Shown here piece after piece: positions 17,037 through 24,513 of a stretch of 64,000 nt of DNA. The notes below the pieces were generated by a model that saw only the letters and a program-made list of their open reading frames with translations, did not search any database and was not told the origin of the DNA. Numbering within the stretch: position 1 is the stretch's first letter; each line of letters starts with the position of its first letter. This stretch comes from Colwellia sp. Lineage in GTDB: Bacteria; Pseudomonadota; Gammaproteobacteria; Enterobacterales; Alteromonadaceae. A program made the translations under genes and the position numbers. The stretch covers positions 1-64,000 of the forward strand of contig JAPHTO010000015.1 in NCBI GenBank assembly GCA_026196955.1, read 5' to 3'.

Positions 17037-17573
17037 ATGTCTAACAAGAAAAATGATGAAAAAGCACAACAAGAGCCTAGTAGTCAGTTAAGCGAGCTTG
17101 ACCAACTTCGTAAAATCGTCTTTGGCGAAGCAGAGCAACAGATAATTTTTCAACTAACGACATTACGAAGTGACATGGAAAAAGCGTTGAGTGAGCAAGA
17201 TAAAAAGCTATCGTCACGTATAGAAAAAGTGCAAGAAGACGTTAACCAACAATTAGATGAGCTTAATAAGCGATTGCAGTTTATTGATAAAACACACGAT
17301 GATAATGAAGCAAGTATCCAGAAAGCACATGCAAGTTTAGTTTCTGAACATGAAATGTTTGCCGCCGCCACCCAACAAGATTTCAAAAACATTGAACAAT
17401 CGCTGGATAATGAAAGCTCTTCAATATCTCACAACTTTAACGAGCAGCTTGAACAGTTAAAAAATCACCTTGAGGATGTTTCAAAAGAGTTAAGCTCGTC
17501 GAAAACCGATCGTAAAACGCTTGCTAAATTGTTGGCGACAATGGCAACTAATTTGGAAGATGACCAGCTATAA
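17037..17573 (+). CDS. Coiled-coil protein, first gene of a GTPase/c-di-GMP module
   Basis: A 178-residue acidic, cysteine-free, soluble protein that I do not recognise. After a short polar N-terminus comes LDQLRKIVFGEAEQQ (about residues 22-36). Then an almost continuous coiled coil (about 37-160) with heptad-spaced Leu/Ile/Phe runs through RIEKVQEDVNQQLDELNKRL and LEQLKNHLEDVSKEL. A short hydrophobic helix, LAKLLATMATNL, ends the chain. The motif LxQ(L/V)Rx(I/L)xxG recurs at the N-terminus encoded by the next gene, suggesting a shared docking element. The next gene begins at or directly after this stop, so the two are probably translationally coupled. No signal peptide: cytoplasmic. Confidence 0.75.
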   Translation: MSNKKNDEKAQQEPSSQLSELDQLRKIVFGEAEQQIIFQLTTLRSDMEKALSEQDKKLSSRIEKVQEDVNQQLDELNKRLQFIDKTHDDNEASIQKAHASLVSEHEMFAAATQQDFKNIEQSLDNESSSISHNFNEQLEQLKNHLEDVSKELSSSKTDRKTLAKLLATMATNLEDDQL

Positions 17574-17635
17574 CGCAAAAGTCGTCATCAACTGAACAAG
17601 TTGAGCCAGAGGAACAGCTTGAACAAGTAAGAACG

Positions 17636-19336
17636 TTGATACTTGGTAAAAACGGTCACTTGGTGACTGATGCTATCAAAGGTGAAGCGCGCACTATTGT
17701 TAGCGATGTACTCACAGAGGCTTTGCACGATCGACAAAAGAAAGATGGCTCAGTTGATAAAGTTCTACAACCGTTAGTTGAAAATTCAGTTCAGCACTCT
17801 GTTACACACCATAGCGAAAGGCTAGTCAGCTCTCTTTATCCATTAATGGGGAGTTTGGTCAGAAAATCAGTCACTGCTTTCTTGACTGATTTTATGGAAA
17901 AAACAAATCAATTAATTGATAGTAGCTTCACTATTAAAGGAATAAAGTGGCGAATTGAAGCTTGGCAAGCAGGGGTGAGTTATGCTCAATACCTTGCTTC
18001 AAAAACCTTTGTCTACCGTGTTGAGCATGTTTTTCTTATTCATCGAGAAACGGGGCTACTACTCAATTCCATAGATCTAAATAAGTCGGCTAAAAGTAAT
18101 GCTGACATCATCTCTTCTATGTTGACCGCAATTAACGATTTTGTAGGAGACTCTTTTCTAGATAATGAAGATGGTCTTAAAGAACAATTGCAAACGGTTA
18201 CAACTGACACATTCAATTTATTAATAAAGCCTGGCCCAACGGCATTGGTGGTCGCTGCTGTAATTGGTAACCCACCACAAGCAGTCAGCAATCAACTGCA
18301 ATTGACCTTAGAAGATATTCATCGTTTGTATCATGATGAGCTCGATCAATTTAATGGTGATAACCAAAGCTTTATTAATTCAGATACCTTGTTAAGAGAT
18401 TGTTTATTGTCAGAGCAGAAAACACCTGAATCCTCAAGCCGCAAGACATTATGGTTCGCTTGGTTATTCGTATTTATGGTAGTAACTTTTGTGGCTGTTC
18501 AACTCTTTCAATGGTGGGAAAAAGAAGCATTATCGAATAAGCTCATGAAGCTTGATCTTCAATCGGGGGTTATTGTTAATCAGATTCAGGTGCACAATGA
18601 CAACAATATTGAGCTAGATATTTTGCGTGATCCTGATGCCATTTCAGTATCTGAGTGGTTACAACAAAATAATTTATCCATAGAGCAGCTAGCACTTACC
18701 GAGCGTCGTTATCACTCATTAGATTTTGATATGTTAAAAGTGCGTGCGCAACGAATTCTACGTCAATACCCTGATATAAGCTCGGTTTGGCAAGGAGAAA
18801 CGCTTATTTTATCAGGCTCTTTGGGACTGCTTAAGCAAGAGAGATTATCCAATGCACTTTCGGTAGTGGGTTTTACTGAGAGTGTAAACTTAAACACAGA
18901 ACAAATACGCTCTCCATCTACCAGTCTTATTTCACCGAATAAATCGATTAAACAACAAATATTTAAGGATTTAGTGGGTCGAATATCTACTATCCAGCTC
19001 GATTTTACGGTGGCAAGTGATGAAATTACGCCTAAAATGAAATTAACCTTACAACATCTTTACCAGCACTTGTACCAGCTAAATCAGTTAGCAGATGAGC
19101 TTGGCATTAGCTTTGGGTTAGTGGTAATAGGTTGCAGTGATAATTCAGGTAATAAAGTGACTAATGAGTTATTAAGTCTACAACGAGCACAAAACACAGG
19201 AAATGCTCTGCAAAAATTAGGTTTTAGCAAGGAGAAAATGTTTATTACCGGATTAGGACAAATAGAAATTGATAACGTGCAAAATAAGGCAAGAAAAGTT
19301 ATGTTTAACGTGGTATATGTAGATAAAGACCATTGA
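17636..19336 (+). CDS. Inner-membrane protein with large cytoplasmic N-terminal part and periplasmic OmpA-like domain
   Basis: A 566-residue protein from the TTG at 17636. The in-frame sequence is open back to 17564 and could begin at a rare ATA at 17570. Residues 1-270 are soluble and helical with no signal peptide. One transmembrane helix lies at about 279-298 (FAWLFVFMVVTFVAVQLFQW). The remainder is periplasmic and ends in an OmpA/MotB-type peptidoglycan-binding fold with VIGCSDNSGNKVTNELLSLQRAQN, where the Asp and Arg that bind diaminopimelate are kept. The layout suggests a bridge between cytoplasmic partners and the cell wall. It lies between a coiled-coil gene and a small GTPase gene. 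Function is inferred only. Confidence 0.78.
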   Translation: MILGKNGHLVTDAIKGEARTIVSDVLTEALHDRQKKDGSVDKVLQPLVENSVQHSVTHHSERLVSSLYPLMGSLVRKSVTAFLTDFMEKTNQLIDSSFTIKGIKWRIEAWQAGVSYAQYLASKTFVYRVEHVFLIHRETGLLLNSIDLNKSAKSNADIISSMLTAINDFVGDSFLDNEDGLKEQLQTVTTDTFNLLIKPGPTALVVAAVIGNPPQAVSNQLQLTLEDIHRLYHDELDQFNGDNQSFINSDTLLRDCLLSEQKTPESSSRKTLWFAWLFVFMVVTFVAVQLFQWWEKEALSNKLMKLDLQSGVIVNQIQVHNDNNIELDILRDPDAISVSEWLQQNNLSIEQLALTERRYHSLDFDMLKVRAQRILRQYPDISSVWQGETLILSGSLGLLKQERLSNALSVVGFTESVNLNTEQIRSPSTSLISPNKSIKQQIFKDLVGRISTIQLDFTVASDEITPKMKLTLQHLYQHLYQLNQLADELGISFGLVVIGCSDNSGNKVTNELLSLQRAQNTGNALQKLGFSKEKMFITGLGQIEIDNVQNKARKVMFNVVYVDKDH

Positions 19337-19473
19337 ACACAGTAAAGCAAATTTTTTTCATTAATAATCTTTTTGGGCTAATAATTGGATAACGACTCAA
19401 AACTTGAAAAGGATAGCTCACTCCTTAAGTGGCATTAGAAAATCAGGAACATCATTGATAATGGAGATGACAA

Positions 19474-19968
19474 TTGATCCAAAAGAAAATTTGTCTACTA
19501 GGAGCATCTAGTGTAGGAAAAACTAGCTTAGTTAAACAATTTGTTGAAGGTATTTTTAACGAAAAATACCTGACAACTATTGGTGTTAAAATTGATAAAA
19601 AAATTGTCTCGATAGAAAACAAACAGGTTCAGTTTTTATTGTGGGATATCGAAGGGAATGATCGTTATAATGTTTTTCAAGAACGCTACCTACGCGGTGC
19701 TGCTGCCTATATTATCGTAGTCGATCAAACACGCATTTCTTCTTTCATGGAAGGAATTGATATTCACACGCTTGCCCGAAAAGCCTCAAACTGCCCAGCC
19801 ATTTTAGCCATCAATAAAAATGATCTACAGGCAAATTGGCACTGGGAAGATAAAGAGCTAAAAGATTATAAAGATCTCTTTGAATTACAATTTTCAACCA
19901 GTGCAAAAACCGGCGAAAATGTAGAAGATATGTTTACTGCACTGGCTCGCTTGCTAGCAGAGAGTTAA
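19474..19968 (+). CDS. Rab/Ras-like small GTPase
   Basis: A 164-residue single-domain GTPase of the Ras superfamily, unusually Rab-like for a bacterium. G1 is GASSVGKTSL, G2 the Thr in YLTTIGV, G3 WDIEGND, G4 NKND and G5 TSAKTG. The Rab-like segment YLRGAAAYIIVVDQT is also present. G3 departs from DTAGQE: the residue equivalent to Ras Gln61 is Asn, and that equivalent to Ala59 is Glu. There is no C-terminal prenylation cysteine. Start is TTG at 19474 with GGAG seven bases upstream and a stop two codons before it. The GGDEF-EAL gene begins five bases after its stop. Probably a molecular switch for its operon partners. Confidence 0.88.
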   Translation: MIQKKICLLGASSVGKTSLVKQFVEGIFNEKYLTTIGVKIDKKIVSIENKQVQFLLWDIEGNDRYNVFQERYLRGAAAYIIVVDQTRISSFMEGIDIHTLARKASNCPAILAINKNDLQANWHWEDKELKDYKDLFELQFSTSAKTGENVEDMFTALARLLAES

Positions 19969-19973
19969 GCAAC

Positions 19974-22109
19974 ATGACTTCATTACTTAATAATGTACTT
20001 AACGCAATGGAACAGGTGGTACTTGAAGTTGTTGACAGTAATGCTGGAACGTTTCGGCTGATTGAAGGCGATAGTGACTGGGTTAGCGAGTTGTTTCCTA
20101 ATGCGAATCACCAAAAAATCTTTGCGATTGACGATAATATTCCCTTTTTACAAGACTTCCTGATTGATGCGAGATTAATATGGCATGATAAAAAAAATGG
20201 CCGAGTACGCTCCGGATTTTGGACTGAAGTTGTTGCCAACAACAAAGAGCTGCATTTAGAAGCAATCGCCATCAAACAAGAAATATATACCTTATTAATT
20301 ATCAGTAATCAAACTGAAGAATTTATTTTTCGACAAAATACTATGCAATCAGCTAGAGAGCTACTACTGCATAATGATCGACTAGTAGAACAAAATGAAT
20401 ATCTGCATACCCGATTGCTCGATATATTAAGTAAGCCATCAGGGCAAAATGATATTCTTGTTGCACTGACCAAAGCCATAGAAAACGCGGGTTTTGCGGT
20501 GTTAATTGCCGATAATAACTTAAGCACTATTATTGCGAATACTGCGGCGGTAAACTTGTTTGAACAAGATAAATTATTAAGTAATGAACAAACAACACCA
20601 ATGGATGTGATTGTTCAATTATTAAAAAATCAATTGCCAGAATATGAACGAATAATCTCAACTAAATCGAGTTGGGATGGGGAGCTGTGCTGGATCTCCC
20701 CCCCATCAACATTGAAGTGGTTAAAAGTTGCTTTATACCCTGTTTTAGATGAACTCAACGAAGTTAAAAACTGGATAGTTTTTGCTAACGATATTAGTAA
20801 TATCAAATATTTAGTTCAACGCAATGAACAACTCGCCCTGCAAGATATGTTAACAGAGCTACCTAACCGCATTGCCTTTTGGCAAACGCTAGAAAAACAA
20901 ATTAAATCGAATACTCCTTTCTATTTACTCTATGTAGATATCAATGACTTTAGGCGTCACAATGAATTTTATGGACATGATGAAGGGGACAAGTTACTTG
21001 TTGAGATCAGTGGTCGTATAAAGAGCACCATTAAGGAATCTGATTTCATTGCTAGGGTAGGTGGAGATGAATTTGCCATTATTTTGAACAATGTTGATAA
21101 CCAAGAGTGGTGCGAAAAAGTAGTTGAAAGAATTATTGGTTGTACTAGAAAAGGCTTTGAAACGCGTAAATCAGGTAGCTTTCATATAAGCCTGAGTATT
21201 GGTGCTGCTAGCTTTCCTCATGATGCGCAAAGTGTCGAAGAATTAATGAAGTTTGTTGATTTAAGTGCCTACAATGGCAAGCAAGCCAAAGCTAACTCCT
21301 TACAGTTTTACTCTCAGTCAATGAAAGATGCTTCGCGCCAATTAATAGAAACTGAAAATGAATTAAGATTAGCCATTAAAAATAACGAGTTTGAATTGTT
21401 TTTACAGCCTATCGTGGATTTAGAGCGACATAGCATAGTGAAAGCTGAAAGCTTAATACGCTGGAATCATCCTACAAAAGGCCAAATTCATCCAGAGGTG
21501 TTTATCCCAATTGCGGAAAAAAGTGGCTTGATTATCATTATAGGTAAATGGGTGATAGATACCGCTTGTAAAATGGCAGAAAAGCTTAATGCCATGGGGC
21601 ATCAAGTTAAAATTTCGTTAAACCTGTCACCATCTCAAGTATTTGACGAAAATTTATTTCCTCACCTACATGCTTGTGTCAAGCAATACAAAATTGATCC
21701 TGCACTGTTAGAGCTGGAAATAACAGAAGGGGTGTTGGTTGATGATTACGCTATTACTGAAAAACTACTCAATAAAGTTAGGGCGATAGGTATGAGTGTC
21801 GCGATTGATGATTTTGGTACAGGGTACAGCTCTCTCGCCTACTTAAAAAAACTGCCTTTAGATTTTTTAAAAATTGATCAGTCGTTTGTGAAAGATATTG
21901 TTAATGATGATAACGACAAAGCTATTGTGAGAGCGGTAATAGCGATGGCTCATAATTTAAATTTAGGGGTCATTGCCGAAGGGGTTGAAACCGAAGAGCA
22001 ATTGAACTTTCTTTCTAATAATGCCTGTAACTCTGTACAAGGTTATTTATTCAGCGAGCCTGTTGATTTTAAATCATTTATCGCATTACTTGAAAAGCAA
22101 AAACGATAA
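19974..22109 (+). CDS. GGDEF-EAL cyclic-di-GMP enzyme
   Basis: A 711-residue cytoplasmic protein. A non-conserved N-terminal region (1-150) is followed by a PAS-like segment (about 160-270), a GGDEF domain (about 285-440) and an EAL domain (about 455-705). The cyclase signature ARVGGDEFAII is intact, and the inhibitory I-site is KESD instead of RxxD. In the EAL domain the first motif reads ESL, but the metal and catalytic residues are kept in LNLSPSQ, ELEITEG, AIDDFGTGYSSL, LKIDQSFV and AEGVETEEQ. Both synthesis and hydrolysis of c-di-GMP are possible. No membrane segment, so any localisation would come from the neighbouring OmpA-like protein or GTPase. Last gene of the module. Confidence 0.92.
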   Translation: MTSLLNNVLNAMEQVVLEVVDSNAGTFRLIEGDSDWVSELFPNANHQKIFAIDDNIPFLQDFLIDARLIWHDKKNGRVRSGFWTEVVANNKELHLEAIAIKQEIYTLLIISNQTEEFIFRQNTMQSARELLLHNDRLVEQNEYLHTRLLDILSKPSGQNDILVALTKAIENAGFAVLIADNNLSTIIANTAAVNLFEQDKLLSNEQTTPMDVIVQLLKNQLPEYERIISTKSSWDGELCWISPPSTLKWLKVALYPVLDELNEVKNWIVFANDISNIKYLVQRNEQLALQDMLTELPNRIAFWQTLEKQIKSNTPFYLLYVDINDFRRHNEFYGHDEGDKLLVEISGRIKSTIKESDFIARVGGDEFAIILNNVDNQEWCEKVVERIIGCTRKGFETRKSGSFHISLSIGAASFPHDAQSVEELMKFVDLSAYNGKQAKANSLQFYSQSMKDASRQLIETENELRLAIKNNEFELFLQPIVDLERHSIVKAESLIRWNHPTKGQIHPEVFIPIAEKSGLIIIIGKWVIDTACKMAEKLNAMGHQVKISLNLSPSQVFDENLFPHLHACVKQYKIDPALLELEITEGVLVDDYAITEKLLNKVRAIGMSVAIDDFGTGYSSLAYLKKLPLDFLKIDQSFVKDIVNDDNDKAIVRAVIAMAHNLNLGVIAEGVETEEQLNFLSNNACNSVQGYLFSEPVDFKSFIALLEKQKR

Positions 22110-22298
22110 TAGACTAGCTTGGCTTTCTAACACATAACTCTGTTCAATTTTACCGTTTGACTTTAGCTTCGCTATCACCTTATTCACAGAGCCTTCTAAT
22201 GATTTATCTTTAAAGCGGTATGCGAATAAACATCTAGTCATAAAGCATGAATTGTAAATTGGCTCGGATCTATTTTTTGCTACTTTTCCTATGTTCAT
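22086..22298 (-). pseudogene. Possible remnant of a family 3 solute-binding protein
   Basis: A 70-codon frame whose C-terminal part, FKDKSLEGSVNKVIAKLKSN, resembles the last helix of periplasmic amino-acid-binding-type proteins. The N-terminal lobes and the signal peptide are missing. It overlaps the 3' end of the GGDEF-EAL gene by 24 bases. The isolated start has no good ribosome-binding site. I read it as a decayed fragment; a real small protein or a chance frame are the alternatives. Confidence 0.3.
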
Positions 22299-22328
22299 GC
22301 AATCCTTTTATTGTCCTTAATCATTATT

Positions 22329-22373
22329 TCGATTTCGGTATTCATTCTAATTCTATTATCTCGATATCGAAAC
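22329..22373. promoter_or_regulatory. Probable upstream activator sites for the NtrC-type regulator
   Basis: The element TCTCGATATCGAAAC (22359-22373) contains the palindrome TCGATATCGA. A degenerate copy TCGATTTCGG lies at 22329-22338, with centres 32 bp apart, about three helical turns. The first is centred about 60 bp upstream of the sigma-54 GG. The exact reverse complement recurs at 29889-29903 upstream of a second sigma-54 promoter. Position, spacing and recurrence fit enhancer sites of an NtrC-type activator. Confidence 0.62.
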
Positions 22374-22423
22374 TAAGTCTCATATTTGAATTTTAACCTT
22401 ATGTTTTTGAAGGATATAATTTT

Positions 22424-22440
22424 TGGCTTCATCGTTGCAA
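22424..22440 (+). promoter_or_regulatory. Sigma-54 (-24/-12) promoter of the ABC transporter operon
   Basis: TGGCTTCATCGTTGCAA has GG at 22425-22426 and GC at 22437-22438 with the required 10-bp spacing, flanked by TTTT and AA as in the TGGCA-N6-TTGCA consensus. Transcription would start near 22450, about 27 bases ahead of the ATG at 22477. An NtrC-type activator is encoded in the same operon. Confidence 0.72.
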
Positions 22441-22476
22441 TGTATTAATAGTGATTACATTTTGATGAGTTTATTT

Positions 22477-23733
22477 ATGGATATTATTCGTGTTAAGCAA
22501 AAAAAGAAGATGAGAATAAAGCTATACGCTAGCGTGATGTTTATTGTTTTTATTTTGTTTGCAATGTGGTCATTGTTTGATGGCAGTAACAGCACATATG
22601 CTGTTAGTAAAGATGCATTGCTTGTAGATAAGGTTAAACGGGGAGAGCTATACATTTCTGTACGTGGCTCAGGAGTTTTAGTCGCCAAAGATATTCGATG
22701 GGTTGCTACTACTATTGAAGGCCGGGTAGAGCGAATACTTATTAAAGCGGGCGCTGAAGTTAAAGCAGGGGACTTGTTAATGGAGCTAAGTAACCCACAG
22801 TTGGAGCAACAATTAGAGGAAACTAAATGGGAGCTTGAAGAAATGGGAGCACATACCAATGCACAGAAAGTATCATTAGAAGCTGAATTGTTAGATCAAA
22901 AAGCAGCGGTAATTAATGAAAAGCTTAACTATGAAAGGGCTTTATTAACGCTTAATGCGCAAAAGAAACTATTAGAACAAGGTATTGTGGCGGTATCTCA
23001 AATTGATCATGAAGAAATTAAAATTGAAGTTGCCCAATATAAAGAGCGTTGGCAGTTAGAAGAAAAGCGCTTAGATAAAAGACGACAAACGGTTTCTGCA
23101 CAACTTAAAGCTTATCAAGCGCGGCTTAACCGAATGACAAAAACACTTCAACGAGTGCAAAATCAAGTGAATTCATTAAGCGTTAAGGCAACTATGGATA
23201 GTATTGTGCAGGTTATGCCAATGGAGCTTGGACAACAGGTGGGTGTGGGAACCAATCTAGCAAGGTTGGCACGAAAAGGTCAGTTTTTAGCGGAATTGAG
23301 AATTCCAGAAAAACAAATTAATAATGTGTTGTTGGGTCAAAAGGCAACCATTGATACTAGAACGAGTAAGGTGGAGGGAATTGTTAAAAGAATAGATCCT
23401 GCGGTGGTGAATGGCTCTGTACAAATAGATGTAGAGCTAATCGGCAAAATACCTAGCGAAGCAAGGCCTGATTTAACAATAGATGGCGTAATAGATATTA
23501 CCCGTATTCCAAATACTTTATTTGTGAAAAGGCCAATGTTTGTCAATAGTCATACAAAATCACAGGTTTACCTTTTAGATGCCGAGCAAAAATACGCTAG
23601 CAAGCAAGCTGTCGAATTTGGTCAAGCATCGGCACAATACATTCAGATCCAATCGGGATTGGATGTAGGGGAAGACATTATTATTTCAGATGTTTCTAGT
23701 TGGGATGAACATCAACAAATACAATTAAATTAG
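22477..23733 (+). CDS. HlyD/RND-type periplasmic adaptor subunit
   Basis: An efflux adaptor of about 418 residues that links an ABC permease to the periplasm or outer membrane. One N-terminal transmembrane helix follows the basic start MDIIRVKQKKKMRIK. The biotinyl-lipoyl half motif appears in GRVERILIKAGAEVKAGDLLMELSNPQ. A coiled-coil hairpin (about residues 110-240) and beta-barrel segments (FLAELRIPEKQINNVLLGQ) follow. I chose the ATG at 22477, as a TTG at 22423 would lie inside the sigma-54 promoter; ATG 22465 is a second option. First gene of a five-gene transporter/two-component operon. Confidence 0.88.
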   Translation: MDIIRVKQKKKMRIKLYASVMFIVFILFAMWSLFDGSNSTYAVSKDALLVDKVKRGELYISVRGSGVLVAKDIRWVATTIEGRVERILIKAGAEVKAGDLLMELSNPQLEQQLEETKWELEEMGAHTNAQKVSLEAELLDQKAAVINEKLNYERALLTLNAQKKLLEQGIVAVSQIDHEEIKIEVAQYKERWQLEEKRLDKRRQTVSAQLKAYQARLNRMTKTLQRVQNQVNSLSVKATMDSIVQVMPMELGQQVGVGTNLARLARKGQFLAELRIPEKQINNVLLGQKATIDTRTSKVEGIVKRIDPAVVNGSVQIDVELIGKIPSEARPDLTIDGVIDITRIPNTLFVKRPMFVNSHTKSQVYLLDAEQKYASKQAVEFGQASAQYIQIQSGLDVGEDIIISDVSSWDEHQQIQLN

Positions 23734-23742
23734 GAGATCGTC

Positions 23743-24480
23743 GTGGATACAAACAATAAAAAAACAGAAAAACGACTACTGGTTGAATTTAAAAAGATTA
23801 AAAAAGTGTTCACTACTGAAACAGTAGAAACACGTGCATTAGACAATATAAATTTAACGATAGAGCAAGGAGAGTACTTGTCGATTACAGGGCCATCAGG
23901 CTGTGGTAAATCAACCTTGTTATCTCTGTTAGGGTTATTAGATACGTCAAGCGAAGGTGACTATTACCTTGCAGGCCATCAGGTGGCTAATTTAAGCCGT
24001 GATGAAAGAGCAAAAATACGTAATAAGGAAATAGGTTTTATTTTCCAAGCATTTAATTTAATTAGTGATTTGACTGTCGCTGAAAATATCGAGCTGCCAC
24101 TTAGCTATCGTGACGATATAAGTAAACAAGAGCGCAATACCATGGTGCGAGAATCATTAAAGAAAGTAGATATGCTTCATCGAGAAAATCATTTTCCTTC
24201 ACAGCTTTCAGGGGGGCAGCAGCAACGTGTAGCAATTGCAAGAGCGATTTCTGGTAATCCATCTATTATTTTGGCGGATGAGCCAACAGGGAATTTAGAC
24301 TCAAAAAATGCACAGCGAATCATGGCATTACTTGATGAGTTACACCATGAAGGGGCGACCATTTGCATGGTGACACATGATCCTCGTTCAGCGACTAGAG
24401 CACAACGCATGATTGAAGTGTTTGATGGCAAAATTGTGCTGGATCAAAGCACTGATAAGCTATCAGCAATTGCCGTATAA
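23743..24480 (+). CDS. ABC transporter ATP-binding protein (MacB/LolD type)
   Basis: A 245-residue ATPase with Walker A GPSGCGKST, Q-loop FIFQAFNLISDLTVAENIELP, signature LSGGQQQR, Walker B IILADEPTGN and the H-loop VTHD. This is the LolD/MacB/FtsE branch that powers FtsX-like permeases by mechanotransmission instead of moving substrate through the membrane. Start is GTG at 23743 with AGGAGAT seven bases upstream. Nine bases after the adaptor gene. Confidence 0.93.
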   Translation: MDTNNKKTEKRLLVEFKKIKKVFTTETVETRALDNINLTIEQGEYLSITGPSGCGKSTLLSLLGLLDTSSEGDYYLAGHQVANLSRDERAKIRNKEIGFIFQAFNLISDLTVAENIELPLSYRDDISKQERNTMVRESLKKVDMLHRENHFPSQLSGGQQQRVAIARAISGNPSIILADEPTGNLDSKNAQRIMALLDELHHEGATICMVTHDPRSATRAQRMIEVFDGKIVLDQSTDKLSAIAV

Positions 24481-24513
24481 ATAGCCTAAAAGCTTAACAA
24501 GAAGGAATAATTT

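Larger units (their letters stand above)
22299..22476. other. Regulatory region upstream of the ABC transporter operon
   Basis: Contains two palindromic activator-like sites and a sigma-54 promoter, listed separately. Nothing else is recognised. Confidence 0.6.

Noticed and set aside
22423..22464. TTG start at 22423 for the adaptor protein
   Set aside because: It lies within the sigma-54 -24/-12 element, upstream of the predicted transcription start.
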